The notes: generated by a model not told the origin, from the letters alone. DNA of 64,000 nt from Streptomyces sp. NRRL S-350 (GCF_000719705.1 NZ_JOHO01000007.1:174621-238620); one strand, 5' to 3'; positions 53,071 through 63,588 are shown, numbered from the stretch's first letter. Program-made: numbers and translations.

Positions 53071-55586
53071 TCGTAATGGTGCTGCACAGGGATAGTGCGG
53101 GGCGACAGGTACGCGGCAAGGACCTTCAACGCCAGGCCCTTGTAGCTGCGATGATGCCGCACCGGGATGGTGCAGAGCGACTGGCGGCGTGCTCCAGCTT
53201 CCCGGTTGCCAGGTTGTCGCTGCGATGGTGCCGCACCGGCGAGATGTCGAGGCCGCAACAGATCCTGACTGCGGCTAACAGTCGGCGACGCCTTGGTGAC
53301 CTCGCTTCTGCCAACTGCGGGAACAATGAAGGATGAACCGAGGTCCAAGCCAACTTCAACCAGCTGCGATGGCGCCGCACCGGGACGGCGCGGAGTGACC
53401 TTCCACATCGCGGTCGAGGTTGCAGTCGGTGCCAAGCTGCGATGGAGCCGCACCGAAGTAGTGCGGAGGCACCCCAGACGGCGTCGGACCAGCCGTCGAT
53501 CAGGGCCGCGCTGCACCGAAGTGGTGCGGAGCAGCCAGGTCCCGGACCCGTGCGCGGCCTGCGCGGACCTGCTGCGATGGCGCCGTGCTGGGAGGGCGCG
53601 GAGCAACGACCGAGAGAATAGTCGCCCTGGTCGACCTTCACGGAGTGATGGTGTGACACCGGGAAGGGGTAGAGGGATGTGCCGGCGTCCGAGCCCATGA
53701 ACGCATGGTCTGCGCTGCGATAGTGCCGCACCGAGATGGTGCGGAGCGCCGCGACCAGGCGTCGGGCATGGTGGGCTGGGCCCCATTCAGCTGCTGTGAT
53801 GGTGCCGTACCAGGATGGTACGGCACGGCCGGTCGGCGTCTGCTGGTCGTGGACGCAGACCCGCAGCTGCGATGGTGCCGCACCGGAATGGTACGGAGCG
53901 ACCCATCCGACGCCTGTTCCCGGACGTGTTCCAGCTGATGCTGCGATGGTGCCGCACTGAGGTGGTGCGGAGCGCCGCCAGGCCCGTGGACGGCAGCCAT
54001 CCGTAGGTGCCGCTGCGATGCTGCCGCACCGGAAGGGTACGGAGGGAGGGGAGAACGAGGACATCTCCCGCCTGACGCGGACGGTGCTGTGATGGTGACG
54101 CACCAGAATGGTGCGGAGCGACGACGGGATGAGCTTGGACGAGAGCATCTCGCTGAACACGCTGCGATAGTGCCGCACTGCGCCGGTGCGGAGCGACGCC
54201 CATCGTCTGCTCGCGCAGCCGGCCCGGCAGGAAGATTCGATAATGCTGCACCAGGGTGGTGCCGAGCGACCCGCCAAAGGAAGTAGCCGCGGTGGTCCAG
54301 CGGGAAGTGCTGCGACCATGAAGCACCGACAAGATGCAGAGGGACACTGCCGTCCTGGCGGTTCGCTGGTTCCAGCACTGGATGCTGCGATGGTGCCGCA
54401 TCGGGATGGTGCGGGCGACAATCTGCCCCTTGAGGGTGGCGGCCTCGCTTGCGGAGCTGCGATGGTGCCGCACCGAAGGGGTGCGGAGGAACGACCGCAA
54501 GACGTTCATGGAGGCCGTGGTCTCCGAGCTGCGACGGTGCCACACCCGGGCAGTGGCGAAGGGACATCCCGGCTGACCGCGGTTTTCGTGTCGCTCGTAC
54601 AGCAGCGATTTTGCCGCACCAGAACGATGCGCAAAGGTTTTTGATCACTGTCGAGGCCAGGCTACCCCCGTGGAGCTGCGATGGTGCCGCACCGGGACGG
54701 TGCGGCGTGACGTGCACACCCCCATTGCCGGCACGTCCGACGCGCGGCTGCGATGGGGCCGCACTGGGATGGTGCGGAGCAGTTCGCCGCCGATGGGGCC
54801 CTTGCTGCCCCAAAGAACGCTGCGATGGTGCCCCACCGGGGTGATGCGGGTGGGGCCGTATGCCTGCCCGTACATGGCGGCGAGCATGGCCGTGCTGCGA
54901 TGGCGCTGCACCAAAGAGGTTCGGAGGAAGGTCCGGCAGCTACTCCCCAATCAAGGCGACCCTGCCCCCACGATGGTGCCGCACCGGAAGGGTGCGGAGA
55001 GGCCCACGGCTGCCAGCGGCCATCCAGGCCATCATGCATCTCCGATAGAGCCACACCTGCACGGCGTGAAGGGATCACCGGGCGATTCAGCTGTCGCCCA
55101 CCCAACGTCCAACTGCGATGGTGCCGCACCCGGATTGTGCGGAGCGGCTTGGTCGATGAGCTGGACGGCGTCCTGACGAAGACGCTGCGATGGTGCCACA
55201 CCGGGATTGTGCGAAGTGACCAGGCGTGCGGCGACATTATCGACATCTACTACGCAATGCTGTGATGTTGCCGCACGGGGATGGTGCGGAGGGGCCGTCT
55301 GGACCCAGCCCAACGCCACGAACCTCAAGGGACTGCGCTGGTGCCGCACTGGGATGGTGCAGATCGCCGAAGGTGGCCTGCACATGGAGAATCGCATCAT
55401 CCAGGCTGCGATGGTGCCGCACCGGGACGGTGCGAAGCGATCCCCGGCAACTATCTGACCTCGGCGCTGTGGAACGCGCTGCGATGGAGCCGCACTGGGC
55501 TGGCGCGGAGCAACAACTCGGCTTCCGTCATCGTGGCCGCGTACGAATCGCTGCAATGGTGCCGCACCACGATGGTGCGGAGCGAT
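53071..55586 (-). CRISPR. CRISPR array, right block: about 35 repeat units
   Basis: Thirty-five units of about 36 bases from 53071 to 55586, mean period about 73 (most steps 72-75). Units at 53292 and 53500 are eroded, and several (53642, 54310, 54602, 55040) have weak 3' halves. Clean examples are 53867, 54087, 54676 and 55406. Stem variation is sometimes compensated (CCGTACC/GGTACGG at 53794). Array probably transcribed leftward from the leader at 55587-55802, since cas genes read in the same direction towards it and the leader-proximal unit (55551) is well kept. Confidence 0.92.
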
Positions 55587-55802
55587 TGGGGTTTGAGCCG
55601 CTGGTTTAGCGGTTCGGGGAGCCTGTTGCCGTGTCTGCTGGTGCCTTCTTCGAGGCAATTCCGACTTGTTGCTTCGGTGTGGTGGGGTGTTTTCGTGTGT
55701 GCTTGTGGTTCCGAAGTCGTGTTCGGCCGGGGTCTCGTTCTGCGTGTTGGCACTGTGGAGTTGTCAAGGAGCGGGCGTTGGAGGGGCGGCCGGGGGTGAG
55801 GT
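55587..55802 (-). promoter_or_regulatory. Probable CRISPR leader
   Basis: 216 bp of lower GC content between the csb3 stop and the first repeat. On the minus strand it begins near TTGACAACTCC (55767 downwards) and ends GCTCAAACCCCA at the repeat. Position directly behind the cas operon and low GC match a leader; the -10 is not clear. Confidence 0.6.
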
Positions 55803-56912
55803 TCAGGGCCAGAGGTGGCGGCTGGCGGCGAGGGGGCCATTGGATTGCTTGAGGCCGGTTCGGGGTGCGGTGTAGAGGGCGGTGACGCCGAGGCTGGACA
55901 GCATTCTGGCATTGCGGTTCGTGCCGGGTTCGGTGGCGCGAACGGCGGGGTGTTCGAGCAGGACGGTCACGTCGGTGGTGGTGAGCGGTGGTGTCCAGGC
56001 GGGCCAGTGTAGGGCGCCGCGGCTGTCGGTGGTGTCCCAGCTGGTGGCGGCTTGGGTGCGGCCGGTGGCGGTGAGGCGGAAGGTGGCGAGGGCGTGGAGG
56101 GCGAGCCAGGTGGGGCCGGGGGCTCCGCGTTGGTAGGCCTTGCCCTCGGAGTTGGTGTGGGCGTCGCCGAGGGATCGGTGGTCGAAGTTGGCGGAGGCGT
56201 AGTCGGGGACGCGGCGCCAGCCGTCCAGGGCCGAGCGGATCTGTCGCGGGTCCTTGTGGCAGCCGAGGACGGCTTTCTGCATCAGGCCGGTGATGGTCAT
56301 CTGGCCGGCGGCGGCGATCAGCGGGGTGACGGGGGTACGCCGCACCGTGGCGGGTCCTGGCTCTTCCGTGGGCTCTGGGTCGTTCTTGCCGGTCTTGGGT
56401 GTGGTGTCTTCGAAGCACATGACGTTGGTCAGGGAGGCGAACCAGCGGGCTCGTCGGTCGCCCGTCACGCGTTCGGACTGGGCGAGTTCGCGCAGCGTCT
56501 GGTGGGCGGTGTCGACGCGCATGCGCAGGGCTTCGTTGGGGGCGGTGGCGTCCTCACGTGGTCGGGTCAGGAGTCCGGGAGCGTGCGGGAAGGAGTCCCT
56601 GACTTCAGCCTCCATGCCGACTGCATTGGCGTCTTCGCCTTCCCCGTCCTCCGTCTCGGCGCTGTCCGCGGGCTCCCCGGTTCCGCGGGCTGTCTTGGCG
56701 GGCTTGGGCGGGAGGTGGCTGGTGAGGAGCTCGGTGAGAGTGTCGAGGGTGAGGGGTTGGTCGGTGGTGAGGGCTGCTGCGCCGGCCGGGCCTTTCCAGT
56801 GGAGTAGGGGCTCAGTGGGCAGGGCGGCGGTGGTGAGTTCGAGGATGCCGAGGGCGGCGAGGAAGCCGAGCGGGTCGTCGGAGCGCAGGGCGGGGAGTTC
56901 GAGCTGGTGCAT
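55803..56912 (-). CDS. csb3: Csb3 (GSU0052-type) large-subunit-like Cas protein
   Basis: 369 residues. It begins MHQLELPALRSDDPLGFLAA and LGILELTTAALPTEPLLHW, the N-terminal pattern of Csb3/Cas8-type proteins of the Dpsyc (I-U/I-G) subtype. Middle region ARWFASLTNVMCFEDTTPKT, C-terminal LLEHPAVRATEPGTNRNARM. Presumed to act in the Cascade-like complex. ATG 56912 follows the cas3 stop by two bases. Confidence 0.75.
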   Translation of the reverse strand: MHQLELPALRSDDPLGFLAALGILELTTAALPTEPLLHWKGPAGAAALTTDQPLTLDTLTELLTSHLPPKPAKTARGTGEPADSAETEDGEGEDANAVGMEAEVRDSFPHAPGLLTRPREDATAPNEALRMRVDTAHQTLRELAQSERVTGDRRARWFASLTNVMCFEDTTPKTGKNDPEPTEEPGPATVRRTPVTPLIAAAGQMTITGLMQKAVLGCHKDPRQIRSALDGWRRVPDYASANFDHRSLGDAHTNSEGKAYQRGAPGPTWLALHALATFRLTATGRTQAATSWDTTDSRGALHWPAWTPPLTTTDVTVLLEHPAVRATEPGTNRNARMLSSLGVTALYTAPRTGLKQSNGPLAASRHLWP

Positions 56913-56914
56913 GG

Positions 56915-59900
56915 TCAGTTGCCCTCTTCGGAGCAGGCGATGTCGGCGAGGCGCAGGACCGTCTCGAGGAGGGCCAGGCCCCAGAAGCCGTAGCGCCGGT
57001 TGAGGGCGCGGAAGCGGCGTGGGCCGTTCCAGTCCGTGCCGATCACGGTGCTGGAGACGGTTACGGTGGTGTCGTCGGGCATGGTGCACTCGACGAGGAC
57101 GGGCTCGGGGTCGGAGAATGCGGGCAGCATCGGGCGGGCGTAGCCGTGGTGGGCGGCGACGAGGTGGGTGACGAGGTCGTGGTCGAGGCCTTGGGCGGTG
57201 GCGGGGTCGGTGGCGAGCCAGGTGTGGACGGCGGCGGCGCTGAGGGCTTCGTGGCGCAGGTCCTTGGACCAGTTGGCCAGGCGGGCGGCGCGTCGGCGAG
57301 TGGCGCGGTCGGCGGGGTCCATGCCGGACTTGGCGAGGGGTTCGGGCAGTGATTCGGCGAGCAGGCGGTCGCCGGAGCAGAGCATGCACTGGAACCGCGG
57401 GTGGTGCTTTCCGCAGTCGTGGGCCCGGGCCGCCAGCACGACGGCGTCGACTAGGTCGTCGGGCAGGCCGATGGCCCGGCCGTAGTGGCGGGCGCGTTCG
57501 CCGACGGCCTGGTGGTGGTGCGTGAGGGTGACGGTGCGGGTGAGGCTGCTGCTGTCCGGGTCCTCGTCGTCGATGGCGAGCCGGTAGCGGTCGGCGTCGA
57601 TGATCCGCGGCGGGACGAGGACGATTCGGCCCGGACCACCGTGGTCGATCAGTACCACCCCGGCCGCAGCCGACCGTCCGGTACGCCACTCGGCGACCTC
57701 AAGCAGGGCTTCCAGGCGCCGGCGCAGCAGGGGGGTGTGTCTGGCGGGGACGTTAGGTGGGGTGTCGGTGGGCAGGGCAGCGAGCAGCCGGGTGATCGCG
57801 GTGCGGACCGCGTCGGTCGTGCTCACGGCGTCCGGGTCGCCGGGGTCTGCGGTGAGATCGGCGCGAGCTTGCTTGATGATCGGGGTGAACCGCTCGGGGG
57901 CGGCGCTGGTGGTGCTGGCCAGGACGGCAGGATCGAGGCGTAGCGGGGTGCGGGTGTTGTCGGTGGGGTGGTCGCCGAGGTCGGGGACGGGGGTGTCGGG
58001 GTTGGCGGTCCAGCCGTAGGCGTCGTGGCCGCCAGCGGTGGTGGGCAGGACGAGGGTGGCGCCGGGTTTCAGGTCCCAGACGGTGCGCGGAGTGGTCCAG
58101 GTGCCGTCGGTCTCACGTTGGAGGGCGGTGGTGCGCAGGCGGATGGGTGGGTTGCGGAGGTCGGGGGTGGTGTCGGCGTCGGGGCCTTCGAGGTCGCTGG
58201 TGTCGGGGGTCGCGCGGGGTTGGGTGAGGAAGCGGCGTACCGCGGCGAGGGGCAAGGCTAGGGTTTCGGCGGTATGGACGGGGGTGGTGCGGATGTGTTC
58301 GGCGAGGGCCTCGGGGTCGGTGGTGTCGGTGGAGAGGTCGGCGCGCCACAGGAGTTGGACTTCGGGCTCGCCGGTATCGAGGCCGTGGAGGAAGGGGGCG
58401 GGGGATTCGTCGGGGACGGGGATGGGGCTGGTACGGGCGAAGGCGCCCAGGCGTACCTGCTCGACCGGGGGGATGTGTTCGCCGGCGCGGGTGAGCGGTG
58501 CGGTGTCGGTGCCGTCCAGCAGGCCGGGCAGGGTGGCGGGGTTGAGGACCAGGCCGTCGAGGAGGTGGGGAGTCAGCTCGGCAGGATCCTGGGTGCCGTG
58601 GGTGGGGGCGTGCTGGGTGAGCCACTGCCAGGTGTGGGCGGCGGCCGGACCGTAGACGGGGATGCGGTCTTGGTCCTCAGGGTTGTGGGTGCGTACGAGG
58701 ATCGCGGGGACGGGGCCGAGTTCGCCGCGGCGGTCGAGGCGTCCGAGGCGCTGCAGTGCGGACGCCCAGTCGCCGCATTCGCTGACCATCGCCCCGAAGG
58801 TGCAGTCGATTCCCACTTCGAGGGTCTGGGTACTGATCACGACGAGGGGGCGTTCGCGGTCCGGGTCGATGCCGGTAAGGAGTTCGGCCAGCGGGCCGGT
58901 GACGAGCAGGTCGCGCTCCGCGGGCCGGCAGCGGCCGGTCAGCAGCAACACGTCCACGTCGGTGCGCCGGGCCAGCGCTTCGTGGGCGGCGCGGGCATGG
59001 GTGATGGTGTTGGCGATCACCGCGACCGCGGGCAGCCGCAGGAGGGGCAGGACGGCGTCCAGGCCAGTCTCGGCCGCGAGGGCGAACGCCTCCGCGGACT
59101 TCTTGGACCAGTCGCTGGCGTCCAACAGCGTCACGTGGCGCTTGGCCGCGATCCGGCGCCCGGCGATCGGGTGGTTGCGGTCGGCTTCGCCGATGCCCAG
59201 GCGGGAACGGCCGCTGGTGGCACTGGTCGCAGACAGGCTCACCACCCGAAGCGCCCGTGCGGCCAACTCCCCGCGCACCGCTGTCTGCTGGTACAGCGCG
59301 GTGTCGGCGGCGGTCGCGAACAGGGCCTTCGACAGATGGGCCTCATCCAGGGTGAGCAGGGCGTCGAGTCCGGTCAGGGCGGCGTCGATCGGAGCCCGCT
59401 GGGGGGAGGTGTGGTAGCCGCGGAACAGCAGGCGGCTGCCGTACTGGTCCACAGTCGAGGTCACCACCAGCGGCTGGGCCGGGCTGCGCACCCAGTTGGA
59501 CTCCCAGCGGGTGCCGCCGCGCATCCGTACCACCTCCAACGGCAACGCTCCGCCGCCGAGGTCTCGAAGCGATGCGGCGACCTTCGCCCGCACCGAACCG
59601 GCTGGCGCGCCGGCGAGTGCCGTAGCCAGTTCTGTGGAGCGTTGGTGAGCCTGGTCGACCACCAGGCGCCGGTCGACGCAGAAGAACAGCCTCAGCGGCA
59701 CCTTCCGGTGCACGCGCCCCAGCCCGCGGGCGTGTTCCCAGGCGAGGAGGAAGAGCCAGATATCGATGAAGGTCGTCTTGCCCAGTGCGGTGGGGACATC
59801 AAGGTCCGGCCAGTCCGCGCTGCCCGCCACGGCATCCAGGTAGGCACTCTGCCAGGGGAACGGCGCCCAGCCCTCGCACCCGTCGCACGCCGCGGTCGTG

Positions 59901-59995
59901 GCGCCATCGGGGCAGTGGGTGTGGTGGTGGACCTCCCGGAAGAACTCGGGGAACTCGGCCATCTCGATCGCCGGCGGCCACTCGGTGCCCGTCAC
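56915..59995 (-). CDS. cas3: Cas3 helicase-nuclease of type I-G with C-terminal HD domain
   Basis: 1026 residues from GTG 59995. Helicase first: VPTALGKT (Walker A, about 70-74), TLDEAHLS (217-220), SLSATSAT, VISTQTLEVGIDCTFGAMVS, QRLGRLDRRG. HD nuclease last: HHQAVGERARHYGRA near 835 and ARAHDCGKHHPRF at 857-869. The helicase-then-HD order is the type I-G hallmark. Overlaps csb2 by four bases (GTGA), so translation is coupled. Confidence 0.93.
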   Translation of the reverse strand: MTGTEWPPAIEMAEFPEFFREVHHHTHCPDGATTAACDGCEGWAPFPWQSAYLDAVAGSADWPDLDVPTALGKTTFIDIWLFLLAWEHARGLGRVHRKVPLRLFFCVDRRLVVDQAHQRSTELATALAGAPAGSVRAKVAASLRDLGGGALPLEVVRMRGGTRWESNWVRSPAQPLVVTSTVDQYGSRLLFRGYHTSPQRAPIDAALTGLDALLTLDEAHLSKALFATAADTALYQQTAVRGELAARALRVVSLSATSATSGRSRLGIGEADRNHPIAGRRIAAKRHVTLLDASDWSKKSAEAFALAAETGLDAVLPLLRLPAVAVIANTITHARAAHEALARRTDVDVLLLTGRCRPAERDLLVTGPLAELLTGIDPDRERPLVVISTQTLEVGIDCTFGAMVSECGDWASALQRLGRLDRRGELGPVPAILVRTHNPEDQDRIPVYGPAAAHTWQWLTQHAPTHGTQDPAELTPHLLDGLVLNPATLPGLLDGTDTAPLTRAGEHIPPVEQVRLGAFARTSPIPVPDESPAPFLHGLDTGEPEVQLLWRADLSTDTTDPEALAEHIRTTPVHTAETLALPLAAVRRFLTQPRATPDTSDLEGPDADTTPDLRNPPIRLRTTALQRETDGTWTTPRTVWDLKPGATLVLPTTAGGHDAYGWTANPDTPVPDLGDHPTDNTRTPLRLDPAVLASTTSAAPERFTPIIKQARADLTADPGDPDAVSTTDAVRTAITRLLAALPTDTPPNVPARHTPLLRRRLEALLEVAEWRTGRSAAAGVVLIDHGGPGRIVLVPPRIIDADRYRLAIDDEDPDSSSLTRTVTLTHHHQAVGERARHYGRAIGLPDDLVDAVVLAARAHDCGKHHPRFQCMLCSGDRLLAESLPEPLAKSGMDPADRATRRRAARLANWSKDLRHEALSAAAVHTWLATDPATAQGLDHDLVTHLVAAHHGYARPMLPAFSDPEPVLVECTMPDDTTVTVSSTVIGTDWNGPRRFRALNRRYGFWGLALLETVLRLADIACSEEGN

Positions 59996-61464
59996 TGGTT
60001 GTCCTCCTGAAAGTGCGGCTCCGGGCGGCACAAGCCCAGGCCGAAGTTCTTCTTGCTGCCCAGCACCACTGGCCCCGCCACTGTGACCGGGAACGTCAAG
60101 CGCACGTGGCAGCTCGGCAGTGGCCGCTCACCGTCCTTGCGGCGTACCGGGAACCGGTCCGCGTCCCGCGCACCGGGCACGAGCCCGCTGCGCGGGCTCA
60201 CCTGAACCCACACGGGTTCGGGCAGCCCCGCCGCGACGCAGCTGGCCGCGACCGACTCCGCCCACGCGGCCTCCTCGTACTTCTTGGGGAAGCGGTCGAG
60301 GACCATCGGCAGCACCGTGGCCCACATCGTCGAGGGCCCCTGCCAGGCCCAGGGCTGGACGGTCAGCGGCCACGAGTCCTGGTCGGCGGGACTGACCCGC
60401 TCCAGGTCCAGCGGTTCCCCGTCCGCCAACCGGATTCGGCGCAGCCCTCCGTCGTGGTGGAGCAGCGCGTCGAGCAGAGCCTTGCGGTGGTGTTTCGGCA
60501 TCTCGCGGGGCAGGGCGATGCCCAGGCCGAGCAGCCGACCGTCGGCGTGGCGGTGGCCGGCGAACGGAAGCGCGAGGTAGACCACCGGCCGCGGGTCATC
60601 GGGGCTGCTTTTGTGGCCGTGGACGGTGGTCATCGCCGGGACGTCGTGGCCCATCGCCTCCAGGGTGCTCATCACCGCCCCCCGCAGCCGGCCGGTCAGC
60701 TCCAGCGTCCACCGCGGGTCCAGCGCCACGCCTGGGGCGAACGAGAACGTCAGCAGGTCACCGAACGGCCCCTCCGCCACCGCAGCCTCGTCCCGGTCGG
60801 CGTGGTCGGGGTGGAGGTAGTGGTGGGTGACCGCCTGGCTCCAAGACGGGCGCTGCTCCTCGAACGCCTCCTCCAGCCAGGCCAGGTAACCGCGGTAGGG
60901 GATCCGGATCGGCCGCGAGCCCTTCGGGTACTCCCCATTGGCGGCAGGCCTCCAGCGCTGCCGCCCCCCGTGCTCGTCACCGGGCTCGTCAGGGCCGCAC
61001 CAGGCATCCAGCAGCCCGGCCCCGGTCGAGCGACCGAAGTACGGCACCCGGCGCACCAGTTCCTTCAGCACCGGGGCGAGCTCCTCCCCCGGCTCCGCAG
61101 CCCAGCTGAACACCATACGCGTACCGGACAGCGTCTTCTGTGCCCAGGTGCGCGGCACGCCGCCGGCGGTGCGTCCCGGCAGCAGGCCGTGGGTCACTTT
61201 CTTCGGGTCCACGATGTTGGTCACCACCCACGCCGCGCGCGGGTGGTCCGCTTCCATTGGCCTGGCCGGCACCGTGACCACGGGCGGTTCCTGCGCCTCC
61301 AGCCAAGTCAGCGCCATCCGGTGCGCGGTGTCCTTGAGGTCGGCGTGGCCGACCAGCGCGCAGAACAGGCGGGCCGGGTGGGGCGGCCACTCCGCGCGCT
61401 CGCCGTCCATGGCGGTCGCCTGGTAGAGCGGCTCCAGCAGCTCCACCGAGATGTGGAAAGGCAT
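59992..61464 (-). CDS. csb2: Csb2: Cas5-Cas6 fusion protein of type I-G
   Basis: 490 residues. MPFHISVELLEPLYQATAMD and PPHPARLFCALVGHADLKDT (Cas5-like part), VPYFGRSTGAGLLDAW, GHRHADGRLLGLGIALPREM and C-terminal VLGSKKNFGLGLCRPEP (Cas6-like glycine-rich end). In this subtype the protein processes crRNA and joins the interference complex (GSU0054 type). ATG 61464 lies 6 bases from the csb1 stop. Confidence 0.9.
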   Translation of the reverse strand: MPFHISVELLEPLYQATAMDGERAEWPPHPARLFCALVGHADLKDTAHRMALTWLEAQEPPVVTVPARPMEADHPRAAWVVTNIVDPKKVTHGLLPGRTAGGVPRTWAQKTLSGTRMVFSWAAEPGEELAPVLKELVRRVPYFGRSTGAGLLDAWCGPDEPGDEHGGRQRWRPAANGEYPKGSRPIRIPYRGYLAWLEEAFEEQRPSWSQAVTHHYLHPDHADRDEAAVAEGPFGDLLTFSFAPGVALDPRWTLELTGRLRGAVMSTLEAMGHDVPAMTTVHGHKSSPDDPRPVVYLALPFAGHRHADGRLLGLGIALPREMPKHHRKALLDALLHHDGGLRRIRLADGEPLDLERVSPADQDSWPLTVQPWAWQGPSTMWATVLPMVLDRFPKKYEEAAWAESVAASCVAAGLPEPVWVQVSPRSGLVPGARDADRFPVRRKDGERPLPSCHVRLTFPVTVAGPVVLGSKKNFGLGLCRPEPHFQEDNQ

Positions 61465-61470
61465 GACGCT

Positions 61471-62697
61471 CTACTCGCCTTCCGCCTCGCCGATGCCCTC
61501 CAGGCGGAAGGAGCGCTCAATCGCCTGCTGCACCTGCGCGTTGGGTCGCAGCCGCACCGGCTCCTTCGACCACTTGAGGCCCGCCTCCTCGGCCCGCGAG
61601 CGCGCGAGCTCGAACAGCTCCAGCGCCTGCGCTGCCGTGTCCAGCTCCAGCGGCTCCGTCACCGCCATACCCTCGCGCCCGCGGCCGACCCACTCGATCC
61701 GCTCCGACACCAGCAGCAGGTCGCACCCCGACCGCAGCCGCACCGCCGACGCCGCGAACGCCAGCCTGTCTCCCAGCAGCGCCAGCGCCCCCAGCAGAGC
61801 CCTCGCCGCCCGCACATACTCCTTCGGCGCATCACCGAAGCGCAGCGCCCGCAGGCCCGCCATGGCCAGCGTCGCGTTCCGCTCGATCGCCTGCACCGTC
61901 ACCCCGCCCATCCCGGAGACCGGCGGGATCATGCCGTGCCCGACCGCCGACGCCTTGAGCGTCTTCCCCTTGCCCTTCTTCCCAGCACCGTCGACCGGCC
62001 GCCAGCCGTCGGCGGTCAGCTCCACGTTGTCTCCGGGGAAGTTCCACTTGTCGAAACGCCCCGCCGCCCTCACCCCGGACAGCGGATGCAAGCCCACCAG
62101 CTCTGAGGTGTAGGTGCGCGGCACCTTCAACTGCACGCGCCGCTTGCGGTGCGAATCCCAGATCCCGAACACCAGGTCCGACGGCACCCATTCCAGGAAA
62201 GCCCGCACATCCCCCGTCCCCGTTTCACACAGCGCACGGCCCCTGTCCGTCTCGTCGAACCTCACACCGGACTCGTCCAGCGCGTCCCGGAAGTAAGCGT
62301 CGCGGGAACGGTGCGGCGCATCCAGGTTCGTCATCCGAAGGCCCCGGCCTTCCGCGAACACGTGCAGCGCCAGATGCGGCACCACCACATCACCAAGATC
62401 GACAGCCTCCAACAGGGCCGTCTCACAGCGGTTCGCCTGCGACTGCCGCTGGTCCAAAAGGACCACCCTCGCGCGTTCCCCACCGACCCACCGGTACTCA
62501 AACAATTGGCCCGGTCCGTCGACCTCCCTCTCCTTACCCGTCGCCGGGTCCTTGATCATCTGCTTGACCTTCACGGTCGGCGGCGCCACCGGCGCCCCCA
62601 CACCGGCCACCGGCTCGTACTGGGCCGTAACCCTGATCGCACCGTCCACCGAAAGCCCGCTCGCCGCCTCGGCCAGCCGCTCGTACAACGCCTCCAT
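61471..62697 (-). CDS. csb1: Csb1: Cas7-like backbone protein of type I-G
   Basis: 408 residues: FEYRWVGGERARVVLLDQRQ, SQANRCETALLEA, VVVPHLALHV, APHRSRDAYFRDALDESGVR, FLEWVPSDLVFGIWDSHRKR. Matches the GSU0053/Csb1 family of Cas7-type backbone subunits that coat crRNA. Preceded by GAGGAGGG. First gene of the leftward operon csb1-csb2-cas3-csb3. No cas1, cas2 or cas4 follows in the window. Confidence 0.92.
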   Translation of the reverse strand: MEALYERLAEAASGLSVDGAIRVTAQYEPVAGVGAPVAPPTVKVKQMIKDPATGKEREVDGPGQLFEYRWVGGERARVVLLDQRQSQANRCETALLEAVDLGDVVVPHLALHVFAEGRGLRMTNLDAPHRSRDAYFRDALDESGVRFDETDRGRALCETGTGDVRAFLEWVPSDLVFGIWDSHRKRRVQLKVPRTYTSELVGLHPLSGVRAAGRFDKWNFPGDNVELTADGWRPVDGAGKKGKGKTLKASAVGHGMIPPVSGMGGVTVQAIERNATLAMAGLRALRFGDAPKEYVRAARALLGALALLGDRLAFAASAVRLRSGCDLLLVSERIEWVGRGREGMAVTEPLELDTAAQALELFELARSRAEEAGLKWSKEPVRLRPNAQVQQAIERSFRLEGIGEAEGE

Positions 62698-63588
62698 GAA
62701 ACCCTCCTCGGGGAGAAACCTCTCGGACAGTCCGCATCGAAGCAGCCCCCACCGACAGCCATCATCCATTCGAGTGAATAGGCGTCAATTCTCTTCCGGG
62801 AAGACGGGTGGACGGGATACTGCGGCACTCACTTCGAGCTGGGGCTGTGTTTGTCTAAGTCATACCGAGAGCCCTTCTTCGGCAGCACTTGCATTCGCAA
62901 TCAAGCGCTCTCGGATGCACACAGCCTCAAGTCCCCCGAGTCTCACGTGCGCTCAGGGACGGGCACTCGTCGACAGGGCTCCGACGAGCTGGCTTGCGTC
63001 GCCACGAAGGGGGTGTCTGTCGGTCACGGCGCAGCGCTCTCGTTGTGCCGCCAATGCAACCCCCGCGCTTCCGGCAGACGACGCCTAAACCCGACGCTTC
63101 CTGAGTCGAAACTTCACAGATCGCCGTCGGCGTCGCAGGGCACGGGTAGTTGGCACCCAGCACTGCGACACCGAACGACTCAACAGTGCCGCTGCCATCA
63201 ACTGACGCGGAGAGGACCCACATCGGGGCCTGGTCCACGCCCCTCCAGGTCACCCTTCAATGGTGCCGATGACACGCCTTTCGGCCGAGCCTTCGGAGAC
63301 ACCCGACTATAGCCGTCACGAACGGATGAACGTTCTCAAGCCTTCCAGCCATCACCGCTTCGAGCTAATTGCCAGCAGAGCGGGAATTCGTCTGTGGACT
63401 AGCCGTCTACGAGCCTCACCAGTCTCTCCATTGCCCTTCGGGCCCTCGACCCCCGATGTGCTCTACTCCTCACCATGTCACCAACACGACCTAGACAGAG
63501 AGCCCGTTACCCAACGTGTCGTCACACGGTCCTGTACTTTCTCCTCTGTCGCCCAAAGCGGCTCCTCTGCTCCCAGCACACAGTCCAG
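62698..63588. other. Largely non-coding region, 891 bp, with cas operon promoter candidate
   Basis: Lower GC than the rest. On the minus strand TTGACG at 62783-62788 with an AT-rich GAATGGATGAT about 17 bases on is a possible csb1 promoter. An open frame at 62927-63253 (minus) has no ribosome site or recognisable domain; I do not call it. Confidence 0.5.

Noticed and set aside
50735..55586. Short ORFs rich in MVPHR, GAER-type words
   Set aside because: They are translations of CRISPR repeats in different frames (ATGGTGCCGCAC gives MVPH); not genes.
62927..63253. Possible 108-residue protein on the minus strand upstream of the cas operon
   Set aside because: No ribosome site, no recognisable domain, ordinary random-frame composition. 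Kept only as part of the non-coding region.
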